Source: Chlamydiales bacterium
Lineage (GTDB): Bacteria; Chlamydiota; Chlamydiia; Chlamydiales; JACKPQ01
Length of the DNA stretch: 64,000 nucleotides
NCBI GenBank assembly: GCA_024233455.1
Contig: JACKPP010000002.1
Coordinates: forward strand, 186,001-250,000
Direction of reading: 5' to 3'
Positions within the stretch are counted from its first letter, which is position 1. Each line of letters starts with the position of its first letter. The notes beneath the pieces were generated by a model. It was given only the letters and a program-made list of their open reading frames with translations. It searched no databases and was not told the origin of the DNA. Of this stretch, positions 7,992 to 17,398 are shown piece by piece. Both the position numbers and the translations under genes were made by a program.

Positions 7992-10555
7992 GACATAGCC
8001 TCGTTTAGGAATGCTTCTAATTCACGTTTATGCAAGGTGGGAAAACCTGCTGCTGGCGAGGCGCTTTTTGGCCTGCCAATATAACCAATAGCGGTCAAAC
8101 CTCCCATTTCAAAATGGATGTGGGTCCACGCTCCCATGTTTTGGTGTTCTTCTTGCACCCAAAAAATCTGTTTAACGTCTTTGTAATTTGCAAGCAATGC
8201 CTTTATCTCATTTTTAGGAAAAGGATAAAGCTGTTCAATCCGCACAATAGCAATGTCTGTGAGGTTTCTTTTTTCTCGCTCTTCGATCAAATCGTAGTAA
8301 ACTTTGCCCGAACAAAAGAGTAATTTTCTAGCTTTTCGGGGCGCATCATCAATCACCTTTTGATAGCGTCCTTGGGCAAGCGCGTCGATATGAGATAAAG
8401 ATGGCGCGTAGCGCAAAAGCGCTTTGGGCATGAAGATCACCAGAGGTCTGCGCTCTTTTAACTGACAGTGAGCGCGGAGTAAATGGAAGATTTGTGCCGG
8501 CGTAGTGTTGTTACAAATAAGCATATTGTGGTTAGCACCTAGTTGTAAAAAACGCTCGATGCGCGCTGAGGAATGCTCGGGGCCTTGTCCCTCATAGCCA
8601 TGGGGCAGCATCAGCACAAGCGGCGCAGTTTCGCGCCATTTCTGTTCCGATGTAGCAATGAATTGATCTATGGCAATTTGGGCACCATTGGCAAAATCAC
8701 CAAACTGCGCCTCCCAAATGGTTAATCCTCTTTGACAGACTAGGCTGTAGCCAAATTCAAAACACAAAACAGCATACTCTGATAGGGGAGAGTTGTAAGC
8801 ACAAAATTTAGCACCTCCAATTTGATTCAGAGGGAAAGTGCGCTGTTCTGTCTGTTGATGAGTAATACCGGCGTGGCGGTGCGAAAAAGTGCCTCGGATG
8901 CTATCTTGTCCAGAAAGCCTGACCGGAATCCCCTCTTTGAGCAGCGTGGCATATGCTAACATCTCGGCCATGCCCCAATCAAGCGGGGCACCAGTCAGCA
9001 TTTGAAGCCGCTCATCTAAAATGCGCTTTAATTTGGGATGCGTGCCCTCAGGGCTTTGGCAAATTTGCTGCCCTAAAGTCATCAAAACATCTTTACTCAC
9101 ACCTGTCTCTGGATAGGGTTTATCAGTGGGCACCGGGCACATAAATTCCCGACCAATTTTCAGCTCTTCCACACTTTTTAGCTCTGCTTCTAAACTCGTT
9201 TTAAATTCAGTCTCTAAAGCATTTGCCTCTTGCTCGGAGAGGACACCCTGGGCAATGAGTTGCTTCCGATAGAGCACGCGGATTTTTTCTCGGGCTTTGA
9301 TGTTGGCATACAAAAGAGGCTGGGTATAAGTGGGCTCGTCTCCTTCATTGTGGCCATACTTGCGGTAACAATTCAGGTCGATAAATACGTCAAGACCAAG
9401 CGTCTGACGGATCACAATTGCTAGCTTAGCTGCTTGGATACAGCTATCAGGATCTTCAGCGTTTACGTGGAAAACTGGCGCATTAAAAGAGGCAGCAATA
9501 GCAGTACAATACCGGGTTGAGCGCGATTCTTTCGGCACAGCTGTAAAACCAATTTGGTTATTGACCACAATATGAATTGTTCCTCCGGTGGCATATCCTT
9601 CGATCTTGGATAGCTGCAAGGTTTCATATACGACACCTTGTCCGGCAACGGATGCATCACCGTGAATCAAAATGGGCAAAACTGCTTCTGTTTCGGTTTG
9701 CTTGGCATAAGCTATCCCTTCTACGACTGGATCAACAGCTTCTAAATGACTGGGATTGGCGGCCAGGAGCAGTTTCAGTTGCTTGCCATTGGGTGTTTGG
9801 TAATCGGCACTAAACCCCTTGTGATATTTGACATCACCACTACCGTCCCCTTCTTGGGGAACATAATCGGGCAAAAATTCAGCGAAGACAGAGGCATAGG
9901 ACTTTCCCATAATGTTTGTAAGGACATTAAGACGGCCGCGGTGAGCCATTCCAATCACTGCCTCAGTAAGCCCCTGCTCACTTCCGTGGTTTAAAATTTC
10001 GGCCAGAATCGGAATCAGTGTTTCGCCACCTTCTAGTGAAAAGCGTTTCTGTCCAGTGTACTTAGTGTGCAAAAAAGCCTCAAAGAGTTCTGATCGATTC
10101 AACTCGTGTAGTATCCTTCTTTGCTCATCAGCTGATAAGGGCATCTGCTCTTTTTCAATCAGATTTTCTAGCCCTTGAATATTTTCGTAGCCAATTTTAC
10201 TGGCGTATAAAGCTTTTAACCTGTCTAAAATTTCAGAAAGCGGTGCCTTATCGGTAGGCAAAAGACCAAATGTTGAAAAACTGCTTGTCAAATCGCTATC
10301 TGAAAAGCCAAAACTTTCCAACTTAAGCTCTTGTACCGATTCGATTTTAGAAAAAGGGTTAAACTGAGCAAGTTGATGGCCGTGAAGTCGATAGGCCTGT
10401 ATCAGCAGCTTGACCCGTTCATCACTTGATGCTGTAACCAATGAAGAGCCCAGCTCCATCCCGCGAAAAAACGAGCGCCAGTGAGTGTCTACGCTTTCTG
10501 GATCTTCCTGAAAAGCGCTATACAATTTTTCTATATATATCAAATTAGGCAACAT
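7988..10555 (-). CDS. sucA: 2-oxoglutarate dehydrogenase E1 component
   Basis: Thiamine-diphosphate-dependent decarboxylase of the oxoglutarate dehydrogenase complex in the TCA cycle. The 855 residues show the family's N-terminal YIEKLYSAFQEDPESVD segment, the IQAYRLHGHQLA helix, the AHRGRLNVL region, the HGDASVAGQGVVYE and GHNEGDEP signatures and the C-terminal WVQEEHQNMGAW block. It is shorter than the ~930 residues of the E. coli enzyme, mainly at the N-terminus. AAAGGA lies 10 nt before the ATG. It heads sucA-sucB-lpd. The 162-nt gap to the divergent gene at 10718 must hold the promoters of both. Confidence 0.96.
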   Translation of the reverse strand: MLPNLIYIEKLYSAFQEDPESVDTHWRSFFRGMELGSSLVTASSDERVKLLIQAYRLHGHQLAQFNPFSKIESVQELKLESFGFSDSDLTSSFSTFGLLPTDKAPLSEILDRLKALYASKIGYENIQGLENLIEKEQMPLSADEQRRILHELNRSELFEAFLHTKYTGQKRFSLEGGETLIPILAEILNHGSEQGLTEAVIGMAHRGRLNVLTNIMGKSYASVFAEFLPDYVPQEGDGSGDVKYHKGFSADYQTPNGKQLKLLLAANPSHLEAVDPVVEGIAYAKQTETEAVLPILIHGDASVAGQGVVYETLQLSKIEGYATGGTIHIVVNNQIGFTAVPKESRSTRYCTAIAASFNAPVFHVNAEDPDSCIQAAKLAIVIRQTLGLDVFIDLNCYRKYGHNEGDEPTYTQPLLYANIKAREKIRVLYRKQLIAQGVLSEQEANALETEFKTSLEAELKSVEELKIGREFMCPVPTDKPYPETGVSKDVLMTLGQQICQSPEGTHPKLKRILDERLQMLTGAPLDWGMAEMLAYATLLKEGIPVRLSGQDSIRGTFSHRHAGITHQQTEQRTFPLNQIGGAKFCAYNSPLSEYAVLCFEFGYSLVCQRGLTIWEAQFGDFANGAQIAIDQFIATSEQKWRETAPLVLMLPHGYEGQGPEHSSARIERFLQLGANHNMLICNNTTPAQIFHLLRAHCQLKERRPLVIFMPKALLRYAPSLSHIDALAQGRYQKVIDDAPRKARKLLFCSGKVYYDLIEEREKRNLTDIAIVRIEQLYPFPKNEIKALLANYKDVKQIFWVQEEHQNMGAWTHIHFEMGGLTAIGYIGRPKSASPAAGFPTLHKRELEAFLNEAMS

Positions 10556-10717
10556 AATAAAAATAATCCTTTGATTTTATATATAACACAAATTATTTGT
10601 TGAGAAAACACTATTTATTAAAAATAATGCCGAATATAAAAAATAGGTATTGGAAATAAATGGTTAAATAAGGTAAAACAAGCATGCGTATGAATTCTAA
10701 AACCCACATCCAAAGTT

Positions 10718-11170
10718 ATGAGTAAGATAAAAAGCGACAAATTTAAAAAGCTTGAGCAAGAGCTAGGAGATCTCGAAAGATGGCTGGACCTAGGCCTTGT
10801 CCCCAAAAAGGACCTAGTAAAGCATACTGCTGAAATCAAAGCACTTAAGCATAAAATTGAAGAAGAAAAAGCCAAACTTGCCGAAACAAAAGACGGCAAC
10901 GAGCCCGAAGAGTACATTGCTCCCAAACGTGGAGGCGTTAAACAAGCTTTCACGGAACAATCGGCAATTCCCGACGTTGACACCTCTGAAGATACCACAT
11001 CTGGAGAAGAAGATATTGGCTCTGACGACTCCTATGTCACAGAGGATTTTGATGCGGATGCCGAACCAGATGACAGCGATGCAATGGAAGACGATGACGA
11101 GGACCCTTTTTCTGATCGCAATAGATGGCGTCGGGGGGTACTAGAAGATCCAGACGCTGACAATTGGTAA
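10718..11170 (+). CDS. Acidic protein of unknown function (position of Chlamydia CT053)
   Basis: The product has 150 residues. Residues 1-60 are Lys/Glu/Leu-rich and probably form a helical hairpin or coiled coil. Residues 80-135 are extremely acidic (runs of Asp and Glu), and a short RNRWRRGV segment precedes a DPDADNW end. There is no signal peptide or membrane segment. Its place between divergent sucA and hemW matches the conserved hypothetical CT053 of Chlamydia, as far as I recall that gene order. Its last codons overlap the hemW start by 7 nt, so hemW translation is probably coupled to it. Function unknown. Confidence 0.8.
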   Translation: MSKIKSDKFKKLEQELGDLERWLDLGLVPKKDLVKHTAEIKALKHKIEEEKAKLAETKDGNEPEEYIAPKRGGVKQAFTEQSAIPDVDTSEDTTSGEEDIGSDDSYVTEDFDADAEPDDSDAMEDDDEDPFSDRNRWRRGVLEDPDADNW

Positions 11171-12264
11171 GTCTCTATTTTCACATCCCCTATTGCCGAA
11201 AGAAGTGTCCCTACTGCCACTTCTACGTCATAAAACCCACTCAGGTTGACCGGTTCCATGAAGCCCTAAAACTTGAGTGGCAGAAACGACAACCTCTTAT
11301 TCAAGACAAAAAAATTACCTCCATCTATTTTGGAGGTGGCACTCCCTCATTAATCGATCCCAAATGCATCGAAGAGATTTTACAGCTAACCGGCCAGGGG
11401 GAAGAAATTACCATTGAAGCCAATCCGGAAGACATCACTCCAGAGCTCATGGAAACCTACTTGAAGATGGGCATCAATCGTTTAAGCATTGGGGTGCAAT
11501 CCTTGCATGATGCAACGCTAAAGACCATAGGCAGAGCCCACAGCGCGCAAAAAGCCATCAATGCCATCCACACTGCCAAAACCGCTGGATTTAATAATAT
11601 CACCATCGATCTCATGTATGACCTACCCCATCAAACGCCTCCATCCTGGGAGCACACCCTAAAACAGCTATACGATCTTCCCATTTCCCACGTTTCCCTT
11701 TACAACCTCACCTTTGAAGAGCCCTCAGTCTTTCACCGCAAGCAACGCGCACTCCAACCTCACCTACCCTCAGAAGATGACAGCTTGAAAATGCTTCAGT
11801 CGGCAATCAAGACCCTTGAAGAAATAGGTTTAAAGCGGTACGAAATTTCAGCTTTTGGCCAACCCTCCGTTCATAATACCGGCTACTGGATCGGCCGGCC
11901 CTTCCTTGGCTTTGGCCCTAGTGCCTTTTCCTACTGGGACGGCAGACGCTTTCGCAATGCTGCTAACCTTGTCAAATACGCCGAGGCCTTAGAATCAGAT
12001 AAGCCTTGGGTTGACTTCACCGAAAAACTCAGTCCTGAGGCCCATCAACGGGAGATGCTGGCGATTGGCCTACGCCTCACTGAAGGCGTGAACCCTCAAA
12101 CCTTTCAACAGCGTTATGGCTCATTTTCAAGTGAACTTAAGCTGCAACTTGCTCAGCTGCAAAAAAATACATATCTAACTGTATCTGAATTACTTAAGCT
12201 TACATCAAAAGGCCAGCTTTTCTATGATACAGTGGCATCAGAAATCATAAGCATAGATAACTAG
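11164..12264 (+). CDS. hemW: Radical SAM heme chaperone HemW (HemN-like)
   Basis: A 366-residue radical SAM protein. The cluster motif is Cys11-x3-Cys15-x2-Cys18 (PYCRKKCPYCHF). It is followed by the GGGTPS loop, the EANPE segment and GVQSL, all in HemW spacing. HemW inserts heme into acceptor proteins; older annotations call this gene oxygen-independent coproporphyrinogen oxidase. The start is TTG at 11164: an in-frame TGA at 11158-11160 leaves no room for an earlier start, and there is no ATG before the cluster. The start lies inside the end of the preceding gene, suggesting translational coupling. Confidence 0.9.
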   Translation: MVSLYFHIPYCRKKCPYCHFYVIKPTQVDRFHEALKLEWQKRQPLIQDKKITSIYFGGGTPSLIDPKCIEEILQLTGQGEEITIEANPEDITPELMETYLKMGINRLSIGVQSLHDATLKTIGRAHSAQKAINAIHTAKTAGFNNITIDLMYDLPHQTPPSWEHTLKQLYDLPISHVSLYNLTFEEPSVFHRKQRALQPHLPSEDDSLKMLQSAIKTLEEIGLKRYEISAFGQPSVHNTGYWIGRPFLGFGPSAFSYWDGRRFRNAANLVKYAEALESDKPWVDFTEKLSPEAHQREMLAIGLRLTEGVNPQTFQQRYGSFSSELKLQLAQLQKNTYLTVSELLKLTSKGQLFYDTVASEIISIDN

Positions 12265-12300
12265 CTTATAATTAAATATTTGTATATTTATATACTATTT

Positions 12301-12329
12301 TTGACAAATTAATATTAATATGTTATAAT
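12301..12329 (+). promoter_or_regulatory. Perfect consensus sigma-70 promoter
   Basis: TTGACA (12301-12306), a 17-nt spacer and TATAAT (12324-12329) match the sigma-70/sigma-66 consensus at every base. The predicted start is near 12336, about 27 nt before the ATG at 12363. No ribosome-binding sequence is visible in the AT-rich leader. Confidence 0.7.
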
Positions 12330-12362
12330 TATTTATATAAACTTAACAACTTTTTAATAAAT

Positions 12363-12848
12363 ATGACTAATAAATTAATTGCAGCGATGTATGTATCCAC
12401 GCATTATCAATACTTAAACCCCGCTTGCCCTTGCCAGTCCTACGGGCAGGATGCCAAAGGCCGAAAATACTATAAAAATAGAGAATCCGACATAATAGTT
12501 GGAATTCGCATTCTTAGAAAACCGAACATGCCTATTCCGGTAAGGGTGGATAATAAAACCCTCAAATACCGCGACATTGTAAAAAAAGTTGAAAAATTGA
12601 ATCTGACGTCACTAACTCCAACCGAGCGTTTTTTATGCGGCAAAACTCTACTTACCTTAACTTGTTGGAATGCGCAGGAAGAAGCAAATAATCCACTCCA
12701 AAAAGCTAAAAACATTACAGGTAAAAGCCAGGCCTACCGAGAGCGCGCCATGAAATTGATAGACAAGCTCCAAGACATCGAAAACATCTCACCTGCCAGA
12801 GATTTGACCTCCAGCAGCAGCTCAGTCGAAAACGTATCATCCGATTAA
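12363..12848 (+). CDS. Unknown 161-residue protein
   Basis: No family is recognised. The N-terminal half is basic, with several Tyr and three closely spaced Cys (PACPC and later). The middle (about residues 75-110) looks helical with a LTPTERFLCGKTLLTL segment. The C-terminus is a Ser-rich, probably unfolded tail. There is no signal peptide or membrane segment. It is transcribed from an ideal promoter but has a poor leader for ribosome binding. It converges with the methyltransferase gene, and the two overlap by 12 nt. A strongly expressed small secreted protein is one possibility, not shown by the sequence. Confidence 0.6.
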   Translation: MTNKLIAAMYVSTHYQYLNPACPCQSYGQDAKGRKYYKNRESDIIVGIRILRKPNMPIPVRVDNKTLKYRDIVKKVEKLNLTSLTPTERFLCGKTLLTLTCWNAQEEANNPLQKAKNITGKSQAYRERAMKLIDKLQDIENISPARDLTSSSSSVENVSSD

Positions 12849-13502
12849 AAAAACACACGGTTTTTTATGCAAATCGGGGCAGCTTCGCACGTCGACCACC
12901 GACTGGGTATCAAACATCACATCATAGACTGCTAAAACCGCAATATTTTTAGGCACATGCTCTATCAATGAATCCCGCATGGGGTTATTGCGATAGGGCG
13001 CTTCAATAAATATCTGGGTCTGCCTTTCTTTGACCACATTGGAAACCAGCGCTTTAATCTTAGAAATCCGTCTACTTTCATCTCTTGGTAGGTAACCATG
13101 AAAAGCAAACGACTGTCCAGATAGTCCAGATAGCATCAGCGCCTGAATGATTGAGGAGGGACCTGGATAAGCCTGGATAGGGATGTTTTTCTTTCGCGCC
13201 ACTGCCACAAGCCGAGCTCCAGGATCGGCCAGACACGGTAAACCACAATCAGAAATAAGCCCCCAGTTTTCGCCTCTGATAAGCGGCTGCAGTAGCTCAT
13301 GCATATCTTTAGTATGCTCATTGAGCAAGCAAATGGGGATATCTCGAAAATTTTCAGTAAAAAGCTTAAGGTAACGACGTGTATTACGCTCGCTCTCGCC
13401 GATAATGCCATCTAGCTTAGGAATAATTTCGTACAAAATAGGAACAAACGCACACTTGGGATCGAGACCTTCAGCCAAGAGGTTGGGCATTAAGTGGAGC
13501 AT
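12837..13502 (-). CDS. SAM-dependent methyltransferase of the RsmI/tetrapyrrole-methylase fold
   Basis: The 221 residues begin MLHLMPNLLAEG, like RsmI-related proteins whose first strand is LYLIPN. The characteristic GLPCLADPGARLV loop (SAM-binding GxPxxxDPG) and the YPGPSSIIQAL segment follow, then GYLPR and an IFIEAPYRN strand. RsmI methylates the ribose of C1402 in 16S rRNA. This is a shorter relative, as in Chlamydia CT048, so I call the fold and not the exact substrate. It overlaps the end of holA by 13 nt. An alternative start at 13490 would leave a 1-nt overlap but would remove the family's first strand. Confidence 0.82.
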   Translation of the reverse strand: MLHLMPNLLAEGLDPKCAFVPILYEIIPKLDGIIGESERNTRRYLKLFTENFRDIPICLLNEHTKDMHELLQPLIRGENWGLISDCGLPCLADPGARLVAVARKKNIPIQAYPGPSSIIQALMLSGLSGQSFAFHGYLPRDESRRISKIKALVSNVVKERQTQIFIEAPYRNNPMRDSLIEHVPKNIAVLAVYDVMFDTQSVVDVRSCPDLHKKPCVFLIG

Positions 13503-14407
13503 AACTGCCCCATAAATAGATCCAAACAGAGTCCCCCATTGGAGATGCCATCCTTAAACAAACGCTCTGCCTTATAAAGCGCTTGTAACCCTTTTTCAAA
13601 GAAGCTAAGGGGCAAATGACAATTGCGGTACTTATCTACAGCGCGCGGTCTTAACTTTGGATAATGCTCCTGAAATTGCTCAGGCGTTAGGGTGCAAAGC
13701 GCCAGTCCCAACTCTAACTGATACCGAATCGAGCCTACCAGCACCGGAAAATCATTTGAGGATATTTGCTTGGGCAAACGTTTTTCCCAAACGATTTGCT
13801 CTGCAATCTGCCACGTCGATTGCTGGACTGAAGGCATCACCAAAGTTTGCACCGAAGTGAGATCGATGGACTTTTTGTCTTGAGCAAAACAAATCAGCTT
13901 TTCGAGCTCACGCTCTAGTAGCGCTTGATCTGGACCAATCGCTCCAAATAAGTATTCTAGTGCTGGGTGATCAAGCGGCTTGCCCGCAGCTTGAGCCTTG
14001 GAAACAATTTGATCTTTAATGCGCTTATCCTTATCCCACGGCTTTTCCTTGGACAAATCTAGCGTTACCCCCTCCGGCAATTTTGCCATAGGCTTAGACA
14101 TACCCAAAATAAGGAAGGCCCCTCGAGGAACCGAAGGTGTGAATATTTTTTTTATTTTATCGAGGTAAATAACCGGATAATCGCCCAACAATGAAAAACA
14201 ATAAAGCTCATTTTGCGCAATTTCAGGGTCTTCGGTTTTAACTAATCGCAAATTATCGTTAGATTTAAGAATAATTCTTATTATGTAATCAGCAATAGCC
14301 TGACGCTCTTCATCATTTGGAATAATTAAGATATAAACAGGACATAATCCTTGGGGATAAGCACTCTTCAAATGCGTTTCAAAAGCCTTTAGATCAGAAA
14401 ATTTCAT
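13490..14407 (-). CDS. holA: DNA polymerase III delta subunit-like protein
   Basis: The 305 residues have the layout of HolA, the clamp-loader delta subunit. An N-terminal alpha/beta module comes first (PVYILIIPNDEERQAI, followed by a strand-rich part with DYPVIYLDKIKK). Then comes a helical region with the LLERELEKLICFA motif typical of the delta family, and a C-terminal helical collar domain (LVGSIRYQLELGLAL, KYRNCHLPLSFFEKGLQALYKAERLFKDG). Sequence conservation is weak, as is normal for delta, so the call rests on motif order and helical pattern. It is the first gene of a two-gene unit with the methyltransferase. Confidence 0.75.
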   Translation of the reverse strand: MKFSDLKAFETHLKSAYPQGLCPVYILIIPNDEERQAIADYIIRIILKSNDNLRLVKTEDPEIAQNELYCFSLLGDYPVIYLDKIKKIFTPSVPRGAFLILGMSKPMAKLPEGVTLDLSKEKPWDKDKRIKDQIVSKAQAAGKPLDHPALEYLFGAIGPDQALLERELEKLICFAQDKKSIDLTSVQTLVMPSVQQSTWQIAEQIVWEKRLPKQISSNDFPVLVGSIRYQLELGLALCTLTPEQFQEHYPKLRPRAVDKYRNCHLPLSFFEKGLQALYKAERLFKDGISNGGLCLDLFMGQLCST

Positions 14408-14593
14408 GCCTCTATGTATAGCGTTTCTCTCTTAGAAATTCAAGCATGACCTTATCTCAAGTCAGGGTTCATATCGCTGATTTTGAGGCGATTCAGTGAA
14501 ATTCTGCATACTATTTTGACCTCCTGCTTATTGCCATAAAACTTGCATCAAAGCGCAAAATCTATCCTGACACGTCAAAGAGAGTTTTCCCTA

Positions 14594-17389
14594 TCAACCA
14601 AAACCTAAATCCACATACGGTCTGCGAGGTGTGCTCATATTATTCATATCCTTCTGCTTTTTTGCCTCTTTTTCAAGCCAAGCTGCTGCATCTCGATGGT
14701 TACGCCTATAAGCTAAGTCAAAAGCTGTCATTCCATTTTCGAAACTAAATGGTTTTGTCTTAACAAAAAGCAATGAAGGATCCTCGACAGCTAGCCACTT
14801 TATTGCCTCAACTTGCCCTTCGGCCGCAGCAGCATGTAGAGGAGTCGAGCCATCTGCTTTCACTTGCTTGAGCAGCAAGCGATCCTGTCCAACTAGCCAC
14901 TTCATTGCCTCAACCTGCCCTTGGGCAGCAGCAGCGTGCAGAGGAGTCGATTGCGTGATTGTCAACGCATAGAGCAGCGAGCGATCCTGCTTAACCAGCC
15001 ACTCCATTGCTTTAATATGTCCTGCTTCAGCGGCAAAGTGTAGAGGTGTCTGACGGATGCCTGTAATTGTTTGCAAGAGCGAGGGCTTCTGCTGAACTAG
15101 CCACTGCATCGCTTCAACATGTCCCCCTTTGACAGCATAGTGCAGAGGTGTCTCCCCGGCACTTGTATTTGTTTCCAAAAGCGAGGGCTCCTGCTGAACT
15201 AGCCACTGCATCGCTGCCACACCTCCCCCTTTAGCAGCGTAGTGCAGAGGTGTCTCCCCGGCATCTGTAGTTGCTTCCAAAAGTGAGCACCTCAGCTGAA
15301 TGTGCCCCCGCACCTGATTACGCACTCTGTTATCATCAGCATAATGCAGAGGCTCAGCAATTGTGTCCAAGATCGAGGGCTCCAGCTCAACTAGCCACTG
15401 CATCGCTGCAACATGCCCCCCCTCAGCAGCATAATGCAGAGGTGTCTTCCCGTCACTTGTAACTATTTTCAAGAGCGAGGGCTCCAGTTCAACTAGCAAT
15501 TGCATCATCGTAACATCTCCACATAAGGCAGCAGTATGTAGTGGTGTCTCCGAGGCAATTTGTCGATGCAAATCATCAGTGCGTATTAGCTCTTTTCCAA
15601 GCTTCCTCCTTTGAGAAATGGGCAACAAATAAAGCAACTGGCCTGTTTGGAGTTGGTAGCGGGAAATGACTTTTTGAGATATCAAAACTTCTTGTGAAAG
15701 TTTGTTGACTTTCTCTTGAAGACCCAGAATCTTTCGGTGGCTTAGGAGGTGCATGCGTTGATTAACATCCAAATGTGCGTAGTGGGGATCGATTTTTTTA
15801 ATCTTATTAGCGCATATCGCTACTATTTCCATTTCTTCTGCCATCGTACCTTCTACAAAAGCATCGTAATAGGTATGCACACTTTCTTTGACCTTTCCGA
15901 AGTCTTTTAAAATATCGGCAATAGCAAGGAGATCCTGCAACTGGTGAAAATGTTCATAGGCAGTGCGGTAAGTTTTTTCGGCTGCTGCAAGTTGACCCAG
16001 TTTTTGGTAACCCTCTCCGAGTTTTGGCCACAGTGTTTTTAATCCCTGCTGATCGAATTGCATAAAGACGAGCTGTAGTTTTTCGTATAGAAAAACCTGC
16101 TGCTCTGGTAGGCAAGTCATTTGCAAAGCTTGATTGGCTAGCTCTTGAGCTTGATTCCACTGTTTATGCTTTATGAGAAGCTCAAGGTTTTTGCCTATCC
16201 ACTGTAGCTTATGCTCTTGCTTATTCAATGCTTGATATCCATTAGTGATCTTTTGGTAATACTCGCTTTTTTTCTCTATCTCCACCAATAGCTTATAAGC
16301 CTTAATCATCTCGTTGATTTTGGCTTGTCTTTCAAAGGTATCCGCTAAGGCAATCAGCTGAGATTTAAACTGAAATTTTTCGGGATGATTTTTTTGAATG
16401 CGTTTATACAAATTAAGAGCGAGCTCAGGATTTTGATGCGCAAATTCATGTTCAGCTGTTTGTATAAGAAGTTCTAGCGCCTTTTGCGGCTGTTGAGTGT
16501 GGTAGTAAAGCTCTATCAGTGTGTAGTTGTTAGAATAAGGAGCGTTTGGACACCGCTGACATGCTTCAAGAGTGTCTATTGCAGCTGCAGGATTGCTCTC
16601 TTCCAGTTGATATTTTGCTAGATATAGATAGGAAAGAATGGCTTTCTCATGCTGCTGTATTTTTTCAAATAGCGGAGGAATATCAATATAGTCTTGGCTA
16701 TTTTTTGTGTATTGAAAGGCTTTGGTGTAGCTCTCTAGGGCTTCGTTGTATTCTTTTTCATTCTCATACATCTTTGCCATTTCTAAATTGCTACGTGCTA
16801 GATTTTGGTTTTCTCTTTTAAAGAGTGCAAAACTTGGTATGGGTTCTTGCTTTTTAAACTCTTCGATAGCCTGAGCAACAAGCAGGTTAGGAGTTAATGA
16901 GCCAATGGGTTGTCGACTGATTGGGCATTTACCGTCTTGCAAAAGGTGTTTTGCTATGGCGCTTTTTTCGAATGTATGCCCGTGCTCATCTATCACAGGC
17001 TCTTGGAAAACCTCAAACGTTATGGGACAGGTAAAATTTGCAAGCTCTTTTTTTTCTATAATCACCGTGGGTTTAAAATGCCCAATATTTCTTTCCAGCG
17101 ATTTTTGACACGCGTCTTGCCCTACTTCGATCGTGTTGGAAATAAGGTGTTTTTTAGGCACAAGCCCTCGCCCGATGAGTTCCTTTACGATACCGCTGAA
17201 CTTGCCTTTGGCAAGACGCGTCTGCGTTCTCGCTAGGGAAAGCTCTTGTAGTTGAAACGACCTTTCATAAATACAGTTTTTTGCCGAGTCAAAGACTTTT
17301 AGCGAGACCATATGAGTATTTGTGACTTCAAATTGGTAAATGGCCTCGTGATTCACATGCCTGTAAGTGACAAAATTTGTTGCAGTCAT
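14594..17389 (-). CDS. Large eukaryote-like protein: U-box, TPR array and ankyrin repeats
   Basis: The product has 931 residues. Residues 1-115 form a beta-rich leader domain. Residues 118-178 are a clear U-box (FTCPITFEVFQEPV, DEHGHTFEKSAI, KCPISRQPIG, PNLLVAQAIEEF), the RING-like fold that recruits E2 ubiquitin-conjugating enzymes. About residues 180-600 are TPR-like helical repeats, and about 628-920 hold about nine ankyrin repeats of 34 residues (TPLHYAAxGG...AMQWLVxxxPSLL). One repeat near residue 690 is degenerate. There is no signal peptide; delivery by T3SS and ubiquitin-ligase activity in the host are inferences from the domains. It lies 9 nt after the second ankyrin gene, with GAGGAAA as ribosome-binding site. 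Confidence 0.93.
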   Translation of the reverse strand: MTATNFVTYRHVNHEAIYQFEVTNTHMVSLKVFDSAKNCIYERSFQLQELSLARTQTRLAKGKFSGIVKELIGRGLVPKKHLISNTIEVGQDACQKSLERNIGHFKPTVIIEKKELANFTCPITFEVFQEPVIDEHGHTFEKSAIAKHLLQDGKCPISRQPIGSLTPNLLVAQAIEEFKKQEPIPSFALFKRENQNLARSNLEMAKMYENEKEYNEALESYTKAFQYTKNSQDYIDIPPLFEKIQQHEKAILSYLYLAKYQLEESNPAAAIDTLEACQRCPNAPYSNNYTLIELYYHTQQPQKALELLIQTAEHEFAHQNPELALNLYKRIQKNHPEKFQFKSQLIALADTFERQAKINEMIKAYKLLVEIEKKSEYYQKITNGYQALNKQEHKLQWIGKNLELLIKHKQWNQAQELANQALQMTCLPEQQVFLYEKLQLVFMQFDQQGLKTLWPKLGEGYQKLGQLAAAEKTYRTAYEHFHQLQDLLAIADILKDFGKVKESVHTYYDAFVEGTMAEEMEIVAICANKIKKIDPHYAHLDVNQRMHLLSHRKILGLQEKVNKLSQEVLISQKVISRYQLQTGQLLYLLPISQRRKLGKELIRTDDLHRQIASETPLHTAALCGDVTMMQLLVELEPSLLKIVTSDGKTPLHYAAEGGHVAAMQWLVELEPSILDTIAEPLHYADDNRVRNQVRGHIQLRCSLLEATTDAGETPLHYAAKGGGVAAMQWLVQQEPSLLETNTSAGETPLHYAVKGGHVEAMQWLVQQKPSLLQTITGIRQTPLHFAAEAGHIKAMEWLVKQDRSLLYALTITQSTPLHAAAAQGQVEAMKWLVGQDRLLLKQVKADGSTPLHAAAAEGQVEAIKWLAVEDPSLLFVKTKPFSFENGMTAFDLAYRRNHRDAAAWLEKEAKKQKDMNNMSTPRRPYVDLGFG
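17341..17389 (-). repeat. Copy 1 of the shared 5' leader of the two ankyrin genes
   Basis: This 49-nt block covering the first codons of the U-box gene matches 18787-18835 at 46 of 49 positions by eye. Weaker similarity continues upstream across the ribosome-binding region. Both copies encode the same N-terminal MTATNFVTYRHV. Confidence 0.8.
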
Positions 17390-17398
17390 GTTATTTCC

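Noticed and set aside
7988..10555. Several long plus-strand frames inside sucA
   Set aside because: They lie opposite a clearly conserved enzyme gene and show no family features of their own.
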